A DNA stretch of 60,000 bases, from NCBI GenBank assembly GCA_009760855.2, contig WPIO01000116.1:718001-778000 (forward strand), read 5' to 3'. The translations under genes were made by a program, and so were the position numbers. Every line of letters begins with the position of its first letter. Within the stretch, counting starts at the first letter, position 1. The DNA is from Cristatella mucedo (taxonomy: Eukaryota > Bryozoa > Phylactolaemata > Cristatellidae). Of this stretch, positions 1 through 9,467 are shown piece by piece. The notes beneath the pieces were generated by a model. The model had not been told where the DNA came from. It searched no databases and worked only from the letters and a program-made list of their open reading frames with translations.

Positions 1-400
1 AAAGGTACAGTTGAGTGTCATCTGCAGAATAGTCAAAGCATATACTGGGCCTGGCAATCACGTCACAAGAGGGAGAGTATACACCGTGACAATAACCAGA
101 CCAAACTCAGCACCCTGAGGTTCTCCATACTTCAGTGGTTCCTGGGATCATCTTTGTTCGTATCAATACTGCGAAGTCTCCCACTGATAGAGGACCTGAA
201 CCATTGCAGTGCAGTACCAGCTATGCCCAGGCGAGATGAGAGGCGCTCGAGAAAGACTTGGTGATCGACAGTATCAAAAGCTGCCGAAAGATCGAGCAAA
301 ACAGAGATACTCTACCCAGGTCTGCATTCCTAAGCAGGTCGTTATACACCCAAAGCAATGCTGACAGTGGAGTGATTTAAATCCAAAACCATATTAATAG
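1..400 (-). mobile_element. L2/CR1-like LINE fragment (family L2-A), reverse transcriptase part, cut by window edge
   Basis: On the minus strand this reads as the middle of a non-LTR retrotransposon reverse transcriptase. It is the same stretch seen better preserved at 27700-28270 and 43790-44340: the region before the YADD-type motif, the T-Y-T-L-P-L segment, and the upstream D-x-S-A-A-F-D block. Several frameshifts and stops interrupt it, so it is a dead, truncated copy. The element runs off the left edge of the window. Family placement rests on the RT motifs and on linkage to the hairpin-(ATT)n 3' end in other copies. Confidence 0.7.
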
Positions 401-559
401 CCAAGCCCTTAAGATATAATCATAATACAAAATGTGGGTGTTCTATTCATCAGCAACTTTATTTTCAACAACCATGACTGCACCGTAGTAAATTTGACAA
501 TTTGAAGCTACATAACATTGCTGAAATTCAGGCCTGCCACAGGCACACCACATCAAAGC

Positions 560-660
560 TGATACATGAATTTGTGACATTCTCGACTACTGTAACTCAA
601 TACTTGCAGGTCTTCCTGCTAAGTGTAAATTTAGGCTCACAGTTGGGTTAAAATTCTACG
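560..660 (+). mobile_element. L2-like LINE fragment, post-RT 'DYCNSILAGLP' block
   Basis: One plus-strand frame reads LDYCNSILAGLPAK, the hallmark block that follows the RT domain in L2/CR1-clade LINEs, normally just before the N-A-A-R-L-V segment. It points opposite to the fragment at 1-400, so the two form a head-to-head pair. It is short and has no intact ends. Confidence 0.55.
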
Positions 661-663
661 GCT

Positions 664-729
664 TTGTCAGTCACGAGAGTTGGCTTCGTCAGTCTCGAGA
701 GTCAGTTTCGTCAGTCACAAGAGTAACTG
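664..729. repeat. Short tandem repeat, about 22-bp unit, three copies
   Basis: Three consecutive units each begin TCGTCAGTC and continue with a variant of ACGAGAGT. The units differ by a few bases. It lies between an L2-A fragment and an L2-B 3' end and has no evident function. Confidence 0.6.
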
Positions 730-774
730 TTGTCGCATTACATCACTTTCTGCCGACACACACTAGCTCACCAT

Positions 775-893
775 CAATGTATCTCCGTCTGTAACTCCAC
801 AAAGTCATAAAGACCATGTGGGTGTTACGCAGGAGAGTTTTGTATAGCGCACTCACAGCCTAAGTGGCTTTCGGTACGAATTCGGTAGCCAAC
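775..893 (-). mobile_element. LINE family L2-B 3' end
   Basis: This is the conserved 3' block also found at 5640-5760, 6780-6966, 33120-33245, 45838-46115 and 49865-49990. Reading the minus strand it contains GGCTACCGAATxCGTACCGA, the AAAACTCTCCTGCGTAACAC segment and a TTTATGACTTTGTGG segment near the end. Only the last ~120 bases of the element are present. Confidence 0.65.
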
Positions 894-904
894 AGATCAA
901 GCAG

Positions 905-1130
905 CATATTGACGTGTAAGCTTATGTCATTCACTTTTAGGTCTCTAAATTCACTTGCTGCAGTTTACCTATCTGAAATAAATACCGCATGAGCTTTTAA
1001 TTCCAAGTAGTTTAGCAGTAACTTAAGTCGACCTCAAATCCTTCGGAAGACGGTGGCTTCCCGTTAGTACGCACAGTGCTCGAGCCGAGAACTCACTCCC
1101 GAATGACATCACAACATGCCATAACTCGGT
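905..1130 (+). mobile_element. L2-A LINE fragment, C-terminal region
   Basis: A plus-strand frame reads SFTFRSLNSLAAVYLSE, matching the usual L-T-F-K-S-L-x-x-L-A-P-x-Y-L-S-D-L block near the C terminus of L2-clade proteins. It is followed by a degenerate P-R-T-x-L-K region. The copy is frameshifted and lacks the hairpin tail. Confidence 0.55.
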
Positions 1131-1184
1131 AAGATACAAACAGACGTGATAAACGCACCTAGTCCTCACCTAGTCGAAGCACAT

Positions 1185-1518
1185 AATAATAATAATAATG
1201 CACTTGATAAAGCGCCCTCAGAGAACTCTATCTCTCTCTAGGTGCTTTACATTTGCTGCAAAGGGAAATGCAATTGAATGGTGAGTAATATCATGCTTGA
1301 TAAACAAAATGTATAACATGGTTATGGGTGACATGCACAGGGTCAGCATGCAAATATGGTTAGTGGCAGCATCCAGCGAATCGTGTTATGCATGCTTACG
1401 GGTGGTGACGTACATGTCAATTGCATTTCACTTTACAGCAAATGTAAAGCGCCTAGAGAGAGATTGAGTTCTCTGAGGGCGCTTTATCAAGTGAATTATT
1501 ATTATTATTATTATTATG
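1185..1518. mobile_element. Palindromic pair of L2-A 3' tails, (ATT)n ends outward
   Basis: The left arm (about 1187-1277) is a minus-strand L2-A 3' end. The right arm (about 1417-1515) is a plus-strand L2-A 3' end. The arms are near-perfect reverse complements over about 90 bases, covering the ATT microsatellite, the AAAGCGCC/GGGCGCTTT hairpin and the adjacent 3' UTR, with a spacer of about 140 bases. Both microsatellite tails point outward. The whole block looks like one fold-back insertion rather than two unrelated fragments. Confidence 0.75.
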
Positions 1519-1739
1519 CTGAAACTAACCTAATAGAAATGCATCCCTTACAGCGAGCCTAGAAAGAAATTTATTTCTCTTAGGCCAACTTTGTAATTAT
1601 TGATATAATTAAAAGTACTAGAAAGGTTGTATCATGGCGAGAACGTACAATTGAGATACGAGAGCCCAACAATGGCAAACGGGCCTGCAGAGTACCACCT
1701 CATTAGGTGCTGCAGTTGGACAGTATCGACCGACTGAGA

Positions 1740-2030
1740 TGGATTTAATTGCAACGGTTCTGCTGTGGTCGCGCGACCTTGCTAGTCCTTCAGCAAAGAA
1801 CTTTCTGCTCGTCCACCAGCCTTCGTGGAAGCTATTTACTCTCTCCCCCTCAGTCTCTGCTCTCCGAGTGTTCCGGATCTGCTTCCACGACAGCTTCTAC
1901 ATCCACATGTACGCTTGCTCTCTAGCGTTTGCCTGCGTATGATACAATACAGCTGTCGCCGTCAGTACAACAAGTAGCTTGTGGGGGCTTCGTTCTACAG
2001 CTCGGAGCAGCTGTTCGCCGAGCACCTACC
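1740..2030. repeat. Dispersed duplicate, copy 1
   Basis: It shares a colinear series of matches with 2465-2885: a CTGCTxGTCCACC stretch, a pyrimidine-rich stretch, GTACGCTTGC, and a CTTGTGGGGG stretch. No long reading frame is conserved between the copies. It is probably an old local duplication of non-coding sequence, and the element type is unknown. Confidence 0.45.
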
Positions 2031-2464
2031 GGGGTTGGGTCTTCAGTCTCGAGGTAAATTCAAACTTATCTTAGTCTCAATTTCAATCCCACGCCCTTAT
2101 AGAAATTATGCACATATAATATATTTGCATAGTTTTCCAAGAGAACTTAAATCCTTATTTACGTGCTTTCCTATAGGCCAGAGAACTCGATATAAACACC
2201 TAGGTCGTTAAGGTGAGGGGAACCAGGCAGCCACACCAACCTCAGAACTGAGATAAACTCTGGCACTGACATGCTTTCATCTGTGCAGTAAATTGCATGA
2301 TTCTTGAGTGTATTAAAAAGAGTTTCTTAAATGCACGACCACGTAAACCTATGTTTGTCGTTATGCAAGGCGGTTTTCCTGCATCAGTCGGATTCACCAT
2401 GCCGCACGGCCCGGCCAGCAGCATACCAGCTCTTTAGGCACTGAAGTCGGGCCGTATCGGCTCA

Positions 2465-2885
2465 CCAAGCGATATCTACTTTCGATCGTTCAACTGTGGT
2501 CATGCGACTAATAGCCCTACAGCGACCGACTTTCTGCTTGTCCACCGGCCTGTGCAATATTAATATTAATAATAATGATGCACTTCATAAAGCGCCCTCA
2601 CAGAACTGAATCTCTTTCTAGGCGCTTTAAAGTTGCTACAAAGAAAACACAATCGAATGGTGAGTGGAAATATGCTTGGTAAACAACATGAATAACATGG
2701 GTAGGTGCTATTCTTTCTCTCACACTCCCCCTCTTACTTTCTCCCTATTTTCTCTTTATACTCCACAGCTACTTACACGACGGCTACCGCATTCGTATGT
2801 ACGCTTGCCTGCTTGCAATACAGCCGTCGCAGTCATCACCACCACTGGCTTGTGGGGGGGGGGCTTAGTTCATTTTCGTCGCCGG
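2465..2885. repeat. Dispersed duplicate, copy 2, interrupted by an L2-A tail
   Basis: This is the second copy of the block at 1740-2030. The alignment is interrupted by the L2-A 3' tail at about 2560-2705, so the LINE inserted after the duplication. A run of ten or more G residues near 2847 occupies the place of a shorter G run in copy 1. Confidence 0.45.
2560..2705 (-). mobile_element. L2-A LINE 3' tail
   Basis: On the minus strand it holds the AAAGCGCC...GGGCGCTTT hairpin followed by an ATT/ATTA microsatellite, and upstream of it the conserved 3' UTR with the CATTCGATTG-type stretch. It is heavily 5'-truncated. Confidence 0.75.
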
Positions 2886-2989
2886 AGAGAGCCCCTACAA
2901 GTGAACACGTGGACCACCCAATTGCATGACAACGAGCACTAATATATCAAAAACCACAAGGCACGTGACGGTTTTCACTTACTCTGAGG

Positions 2990-3185
2990 TGCCTCCATTT
3001 TCTAGATTCGATCAATCTATCCAAACTACTCCCTAGTCAGGCTATACACCATACCGACCACTCTTTGGACTACAGTTGTTTAGCCGTGCCTCCAATCAAT
3101 CTCAAATCCTTTATAGACTGTGCCTCTATTTTGCAAACCAAAACTCATTCCCGAATCACGTCATGACATGACCTGACGTTTAAGA
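2990..3185 (+). mobile_element. Degenerate L2-A C-terminal fragment
   Basis: Weak plus-strand similarity to the C-terminal L2 block is visible: Y-L-S-x-L, then CTCAAATCCTTTATAGAC (the L-K-S-F/I-x-D position), then a position resembling the W-N-S-L-P segment. No intact frame. It is identified mainly by order and spacing against 57480-57860. Confidence 0.35.
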
Positions 3186-3324
3186 TAACTAAGAATGCTC
3201 TTACTCCTAACACCATTCGTTGGGCACCCATTTGTTGTCACTAGTGCTTCTGCTTGCTGACAATGTGCTTGCTATTTATTACTCTGAGCCTAAATCCTAC
3301 AGCCACTATGTCTTATCGTTATTA

Positions 3325-3530
3325 TCATCGATATTCATGCTATTATATTACTACTTTACTCATCTTGTTTCGAGGGTATGTGAGGCTGAGGGTGTCACTG
3401 TAGTGGTGTATACTAGCCACTATGCAACAGTTTTATAGTGATGGTCATCCATATTCATGTTATCATATTACTACTTTACTCATCTTGTTTTGAGAGTATG
3501 TGAAGCTGAGTGTCATTGTAGTGGTGCTTG
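3325..3530. repeat. Tandem duplication, 120-bp period
   Basis: Two units of about 84 conserved bases start near 3329 and 3449. Both contain ATATTCATG, TTACTACTTTACTCATCTTG, a TATGTGA-GCTGAG stretch and GTAGTGGTG. The period is 120 bp. No coding potential is shared. Confidence 0.65.
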
Positions 3531-3539
3531 TCAACACGT

Positions 3540-4845
3540 GAGCCACAATGTATCGTTTGTCCTTGGGAAAACGTAGGATTATTCAGTCAGACTGCTTGAA
3601 AACACTCTTGTGTGCAACCACAATTCTAACAATGATAAAGTATGGAATTATGTTTTCAAGTATGTGACTCGATTGTTTGATGGCTGAAGTAAGTTGCTGT
3701 GTTGACTGTATCTAAAGATACAGTCTTGGTATCTATTAGGAATTTTGCATGCTTGTGTAAGGACAACACATATCGTGTAATTAGCTCGGGTTATTGCTTC
3801 TCTTGTAGACTGCTGTGAAGCCCAAACTTTATTCACCCATGAATCCCTGTCAGAGATCTCGGTAGTTGCTGGGTTACTTATATTTTGGAAGATATCAGAT
3901 TGTCCTATTAAATCATTTCAATTTTGAGCGTGCATGCTTAGGTTTGACCGTTGGCCACCACGTAAGCAACCGGCTATTATATCAAAACAACAGTCGTGTC
4001 AACCTGCGGCAACTCAACTAACGTTTGGTTGACACTTTCAATCCTGCTCTCGTATCATGCTACGATGGCGGAATACGTAAATGCCTGAAATAAACGGCCG
4101 TTTTATCTTGCCAGTTGGTTTAAATCTAGCTTGTTGGAAAGCATTGAGACTCATCAGCATTTTTATCCCCAAACTTATGTGCATTTGACTCGGGCCTCTA
4201 GACAAGAACTAGCTCGTCAGGAGCTCATTGCCTGCCAACTTCTTGGTTTGTTCTTAGTATTTATTTAGAAGAAAACACATTCACTGTTGCCTAGCTTCCT
4301 TTCCACGGAGCTCCACACTCGTCCATTAGCACCATCATGCCAGCCTTTCTCATGCCTTATCCTCATGAGAATTAAATTAACTGCAGTTGCGTCGGCATCG
4401 ATAGCAGTGCATGTCGTTCGCAGCAGCTGCTCCTTTCTGAACTGTGCAAGCGTGGCCCAACGCGACTTTGAAATAAGCCCTCGATCATACATGGCAACAG
4501 CTGCAGGTCATGCACTCTTGGAAAGACCTGACTAAGAAACACATCGCTGACAAGCCAGACGTGACATTCACGAATACACAAAAAGATAACATACTGAGTT
4601 GCTCTTAAGGCTACCGTAGGAAACACTGTGCCAGCAGCTCGAGTGCATACACAACAATTCACAAACAGTACTGCTCACACTAACAAATTTGCTGGCAAGC
4701 ACACACAAGCAGACACACAGCATTAGTAAAAACATTAACCTATTAAAGTGTTCACGTATCGAAGAATGCAGGGCTTGTGTAAGCTCATGCGATTGTACAT
4801 GCATCTGTATGTTTATGCACATGTGTACAAACAGTACATCAGAAT
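3540..4845. other. No recognisable feature
   Basis: I see no gene, RNA or named repeat here. Open frames on both strands near 4265-4880 are under 100 codons, overlap each other, and have no recognisable motifs. Confidence 0.4.
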
Positions 4846-4849
4846 ATAA

Positions 4850-5000
4850 TTCATTTGTAAAGCACCCTCAGAGAACATAATCTCTATTTAGGCACTGCAC
4901 AGGTGCTACGAGGCTCGAGCAAACGACCTCTTCACATCAAATATAGTCACTTTGACCTTGGGGGAGGGGGAGCACTGTAACCACTGGGCCACAGCAAAGC
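4850..5000 (-). mobile_element. tRNA-derived SINE with L2-A LINE 3' tail
   Basis: Reading the minus strand from 5000, a Pol III A-box-like TGGCCCAGTGGTTACAGTGC is followed about 50 bases later by a B-box-like GCTCGAGCC. The sequence then passes into the L2-A 3' hairpin (GAGATTATGTTCTCTGAGGG with flanking complementary arms) and ends AATGAATTATATT. A tRNA-like head joined to a LINE 3' end is the classic build of a SINE that borrows a partner LINE's reverse transcriptase. Both halves are visible; the claim of mobilisation by L2-A is inference. Confidence 0.6.
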
Positions 5001-5071
5001 TAGCATGGCCTAGTTTCTGCAGGCTGTTTGTAGCCTCAGCAGAGGCCTTAGCCAAGCACGACTAATAGCCT

Positions 5072-5268
5072 TAAATAAATAAATAAACACTAGCTGATTT
5101 AACAGCCTCTTTCGCATAGCGACAAAAAAGCTTTTACAGCCACCACTAGCTCTTGCAGGCTTGGAGCAGCAATAAAGAAACATCCAGCGAAGAACTCGAA
5201 CCCATGACCTGGGGACCCACATCGTAAAAAGCAACCGCCTTACCTAGTGTGCCATCACAGCTCACCAT
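5072..5268 (-). mobile_element. tRNA-derived SINE with (TTTA)n tail
   Basis: On the minus strand, TGGCACACTAGGTAAGGCGG fits an A box and GGGTTCGAGTTC fits a B box, spaced as in a tRNA. A body of about 120 bases of unknown origin follows, and the element ends in (TTTA)n at about 5072-5088. Anticodon assignment is uncertain. It has a different tail from the SINE just to its left, so the two probably used different LINE partners. Confidence 0.6.
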
Positions 5269-5269
5269 A

Positions 5270-5624
5270 ATAAATTAGGCACACCCCGGCACAATAATAT
5301 GAAAACAAAAGATGAAATGCTAACGTCTTCAGTAACAGTTACATGAGTTACTGCCTGGAATTCGATGGCAACTTGCAGTTCACGAGGATCAACGCAAATC
5401 TCAAATGGGAGAAATAAAATGAAAAATTATTCAACAATTTCGAATGGTAATAGCAGCTAGCTATGCGATGGCGCTGCACGATAGCTCAACCCAAATACCG
5501 GCATTCCAACATAAGAAAAGTGGTATCATTTGAAATTATTAAGCCAACGAAATCTAACACATCACATTCGAAATTCTATGCTCCACATTCACCCAGCGAT
5601 GTGAGCTGGTAATTCTCGGGCCAT
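5270..5624. other. No recognisable feature
   Basis: No gene, hairpin array or known repeat is recognised. Base composition is moderately A+T rich. Confidence 0.4.
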
Positions 5625-6118
5625 AACATACATGTAATACAATGCAATGACTCTCTGCCTGTAGCTCCACAAAGCCACAACAAAGAGAAAGTGGGAAGCA
5701 TAGGTGAGTCAGGAGAGCAGATGAGGTAGTGATTAGCATGGAAGTAGCATCTCTGGACGGCTAAAAAAGATGAGCCATAGTCGGCAGAAGGAGAGTAGTT
5801 ACGTCAATGCGTAAGAATCGTGGAGGCGAGTTCCCAACAGTCTAGGACCTGCAGAGCTAAAGCTTCGGTCGCCAACGGTCTTTAAGCTGAGGAACGGAAC
5901 AGCTAATTTATTATCCAAACAGGGCCTGAGTGTGCGAGGAGACTGAACTGGTGTAGCAGTTCAGCTAGGTATGGAGGCACCAAGCCGGGGCGGGCCTTGT
6001 GGGTCAGCCTTATAACTTCGCTCTGTATCGGTTGATCCACCGGCAGCCATACTAGTGCTTTACGCATAGGAAGCACGTTATGCATGGGCAAAGAGAGCGA
6101 GCAACCGCTCACAAAAAC
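5625..6118 (-). mobile_element. LINE family L2-B, C-terminal coding region plus 3' end
   Basis: A 69-codon minus-strand frame (5903-6112) reads WLPVDQPIQSEVIRLTHKAR and continues to YLAELLHQFSLL, corresponding to the W-L-P-V-x-Q-R-I and Y-L-x-E-L-L blocks at the C terminus of L2/CR1-clade LINE proteins. The 3' end near 5630 shows a degenerate TACAT-type tail. The 3' block is partly deleted relative to 33120-33245. Confidence 0.65.
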
Positions 6119-6761
6119 TATTAGGAAGTTTTAGCAACGTGAGCGGAAAATGAACCTAAAAATGTCCCACTCGCTAGAAAGTTAGCACTAACTACAGAAT
6201 AAAAGAGCAATTGAGATCACACTGGGCTAGCGCTGCCAAACCGGCCGGACTACTGCCTATCGGCATAGTAGAGCGCGAAAAAGCAAACACATCTTTTACA
6301 ACTTTGCTCCGAACTCAAATTATTAGTACCTTGACGAGGTTAAATTCATACGATTGCATGCAATCTCAATTCAATCCACACCGGCGCTGGCTGCCAACCC
6401 GGAAGACGGAGCCCGGAACAATGCGAAGGTCGGACAGAAGGGTTTACACACGGTTTCGGTTCAGATAAATTAGCAAATAATTATTATTGCCAACATTTGA
6501 GTTTCTTAGTGAACATATAAATAATAAATATTGATTTATGGCTGCTAACTGCGTAATTCTGCGTTGAATCAGCATGCTTTGCAGACATGGCGATCGGCCA
6601 GCTCAAGCGGGTGAAATTGGCGGTAGGTTGCTATTGCGGCAGTTAATATTACAATAGGACTCTCCCGATCAGTGTTTCAAAATAAGTTATCGAAAGATAA
6701 AACTGATTGTCTCATACTAAAGATGTGGGACGAGAGTTTTGAGTTATTAGCGTTCTTAGTC
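6119..6761. other. No recognisable feature
   Basis: Short, overlapping open frames only. Nothing identifiable. Confidence 0.4.
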
Positions 6762-6966
6762 AAGTTACTACCTCAGCTGCCCTCTTGACTCTGCTATGCT
6801 TCCGACTTTATCTTTGTTGCGTGAGGCGAAGTCTCTTGGCTCCGAATGCGTACCGAAAGCCACTTAGGCTATTTGTGCACTACAAAAAAGTCTGATGCGT
6901 AACACCCACATAGTCGTTGTGGCTTCCTAGAGTTACAGACTGGGATTCATTACATTACATTATCAG
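6762..6966 (+). mobile_element. LINE family L2-B 3' end with (TACAT)n tail
   Basis: The conserved L2-B 3' block reads on the plus strand (TTGTTGCGTGAGGCGAAGTC, then GCGTACCGAAAGCC, then GTAACACCCACATAG) and ends in ATTCATTACATTACATTA, a short pentanucleotide tail. Tail and orientation agree with the copy at 45838-46115. Confidence 0.7.
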
Positions 6967-7945
6967 GTGATCCGCGCGTTCCAGCTCACCCAACTATGAC
7001 AAATACAAACTTGCACGGTCAAGCTTCTATGAAACTCTTTTAAAACTCACGAATCATAAAATTCACTGAGCAGACAAAAAATGTTCAGTGATGGAGATTA
7101 TCTCACTTCCTGTTTTGGATTGGGGCGACAGTCCATGGGGGGGGGTAGGCACATGTCCTTCAACCGTTGCAGCGGCTGTACGGCGACTTTAAGCAGTTCA
7201 TCTTGCACTTTAATCTTCCGACAAGTGTTTTGTTACATTATCAAATGCGCTAAATTGCCCCCAAATCATACTGAAGTGTGCGACCAATGTTTTGAGACTT
7301 TAGCATTTGTTGTGGGGCTGTCGATAGCCGAACACGATTCTGCTCGCATAGTTATGACAATCAATTCGTACGACCTTGTTTTCCTGGTTTAATCATTTGC
7401 ATACACTCTGAAATAGCCGAGCTTCATCGTGATAACGAAAGCTTTTTCGGACAAAAGGATATGCCAACTTCCGAAGTATGTGGCAAACGTTCGCACTCCA
7501 TTGTAGCAGCTGCTGCACGTGCTCTGCTCGTAAGAGCTAGTCACTCGCTTGGCTCTCGTAAACGGTGCTAGTTCAGGCGTGTCATCGCCATCGCGTGGGT
7601 TCCGCCCCTAGCCGGCGCTCCTTCCGCCGCCGGGCGCGCTCCTTCCCGGCACGTGACGCTTTCATTGCCGCACAATTCTCTTTCTGCCTGTGCGTTGGCC
7701 AGTACGCAGGCTATCCACTCTCTTTTGTCTTATCACCACGTGCTCTGGAGCAGCACGCACGACGGCTACTACATCAGTATCACTCCGTATCAGTATCGGC
7801 TCGCTCGCTTGCAGTATAAGCTTGACATGTGCAGACAATAGCGGGTTAAAACAAGAGCGCTCGAGCGTGTCAAGCACGTGCAGTCGAGATAAATCGCGTG
7901 AGCGACGGTTTGGCCCCGCAAACTTGAAGCTGGTGGCCAAGCTTT
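6967..7945. other. No recognisable gene; G+C-richer stretch at 7560-8000
   Basis: Open frames of about 100 codons occur on both strands (7081-7392 plus, 7662-7982 minus) but overlap and show no family motif. The stretch around 7740-7830 weakly resembles the dispersed duplicate at 1740-2885. Confidence 0.35.
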
Positions 7946-7948
7946 CGC

Positions 7949-8000
7949 AGGCTGCTTGTCCCTCAGCAGACGCCTCAGCCAAGCGCGGCTAGTAGCCTGG
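7949..8000. repeat. 50-bp cassette shared with 5024-5072
   Basis: GCAGGCTGCTTGT, then CCTCAGCAGACGCCTCAGCC and a GGCTAGTAGCCT stretch, match in order and strand to 5024-5072, which abuts the (TTTA)n end of the SINE at 5072-5268. It may be a piece of the same SINE or of its target. Confidence 0.45.
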
Positions 8001-8060
8001 CTTAGACGGCCAGTCTTGCCTCCTTCTCGCTTCCTACCTACTCGAGTCTTGCTACCGTCA
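7998..8060. repeat. Inverted repeat, left arm
   Basis: This block (CTTAGACGGCCAGTCTTGCC and a CGCTTCCTACCTACTCGAGT stretch) is the reverse complement, with a few mismatches, of 8487-8548. A partial direct copy of the same block lies at about 8079-8133. Confidence 0.6.
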
Positions 8061-8486
8061 TCCGGTTTGTAGGAGGTTTAGACGGCAGTGTAGCTCCAAG
8101 TCTGGCTTCCTTCTCGCTCCGCCTACAGAGCGTTCATGGGATAGCAATGGCGTTTCTCTTCGGTCAGGCTTCGCAAACGCGATTCACGGTAGAATGAAAC
8201 CTGTTCACCATAGCCTTTATCGGTCGTTGCCTCAAAATCTGATTATTGAACTCCCGAGCTCAAAAATTTCGCATAAACAGGGACTCGTCTGGAGACACAT
8301 CGATGATTTCGCAGGGTCAGGTCGTCCGCCATTCCTTTCAGAGCTATGCAGAAGGCGCCGTCTGAGCGGCATCTGTGATTGGTCACTTGCGAAGTAGCTA
8401 CTGGAAAAGTAGAGCCGGATGTGGCTGCCGAGTCTTCAGCAAGTCTTCCCCCTAAGTCTGGGCCATCCAACGGTATTGGTCACGTA

Positions 8487-8548
8487 TGCACCGACGACTC
8501 GAATAGGTAGGAAGCAGGTACGAAGCAAGACTCGCCGTCTAAACCAAG
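8487..8548. repeat. Inverted repeat, right arm
   Basis: Reverse complement of the 7998-8060 arm (GACTCGAATAGGTAGGAAGC and AAGCAAGACTCGCCGTCTAA). The arms are about 430 bases apart. No transposase frame lies between them, and no target-site duplication was identified. Confidence 0.6.
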
Positions 8549-8639
8549 CTTTAAGGCTTGCGATGAGACCTCACCCTTCCCGCCGGAAGGTTGGGCATAG
8601 TCAAGAGACCAATGGCTACTGGCCGGAGAGTGGTTAGTC

Positions 8640-9117
8640 ACAAAGCGAGAGAAAGACGTTTCAAATAGGTAGCAGACGAGCGATTAGCCGCATGTAGAAC
8701 AGCTGGCGGAGCTTGCACTGAGCCGTGACGTCAGACGAGCGACGGTGGGCGGACGGTAGGACTGAGGTGACCGTCAGGTCGAGCGCGTGACAATCGGCAA
8801 AGTGTAGCTCCAGGGATCTGACATGTTAGCTAAATTGAAAGCCAAGCAATATACTAGCGTATGTTGAACCAGTCTGTTGCATATACGTTGTCCGTCGTTT
8901 TTACGATCCACGTTTGGTTCTCAGCTGCATTTTTAAAGCTAACAATTTTTTCGTCCATTTACTAGTTAATGGCTTCATGTCAGCTCTGCCCCTTACAGTC
9001 TCCACAGTAACTCCCGACTTTCCCTCAGCTCGCTCCGTACGCCCACTTTATCTCTCTGAATGGGCAAGACAAGGCTTGGAGCTTGCGTAACGGCGACGGT
9101 GCTCGGAATTCTACAGG
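8640..9117. other. No recognisable feature
   Basis: No motif-bearing frame and no repeat was recognised. Confidence 0.35.
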
Positions 9118-9215
9118 AAAATCTGGTTTTGCCCAATGGTTATGGTGCTCGCCTCATGCAATGTCGAAGCGAATGTATTTGATGACTCTGGTCGAGGGCT
9201 CGAGCCCCGTGGAAA
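9118..9215 (+). mobile_element. tRNA-like SINE head
   Basis: TTTTGCCCAATGGTTATGG resembles an A box, and GGCTCGAGCCCC about 55 bases later resembles a B box, both on the plus strand. The head resembles the one at 4905-5000, especially in the CCxAxTGGTTAxxGTGCTC stretch. No LINE-like tail was recognised downstream, so this may be a truncated or old SINE, or a tRNA pseudogene. Confidence 0.45.
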
Positions 9216-9439
9216 TACGTGATCACTATTGGCTATTGATCGCTATTACAAAGCCGTCATGCATAAACATTTTGCTGCCACTCGCTTCTGTTGAAGAACC
9301 CACTCAGATCTGCCGTTTTTAATGTGGCGCAGGTAGACTTTAATTGGCCTAGGCACCCGAGATGTCCAGCCTATCAGCAGTGATTTTCGCCTCCAAAAAT
9401 ATAAACCTGTCCATAGTCGGCACGTTCTGTCTCGATTTT

Positions 9440-9445
9440 TTTATT
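9440..9445 (-). promoter_or_regulatory. Candidate poly(A) signal of the GPCR gene
   Basis: AATAAA on the minus strand lies about 23 bases past the GPCR stop codon, within an A-rich stretch. Such a short 3' UTR is unusual but possible. The hexamer could also be chance. Confidence 0.35.
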
Positions 9446-9467
9446 TTTTGAGCTAGCCTCTAGCTCA

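Noticed and set aside
5072-5268. Functional tRNA gene
   Set aside because: A and B boxes are present, but the acceptor stem does not close and the sequence runs on into a body and a (TTTA)n tail, as in a SINE.
7662-7982. 106-codon minus-strand frame in a G+C-richer stretch
   Set aside because: Overlaps a 100-codon plus-strand frame. No motif, and no conservation in any duplicate.
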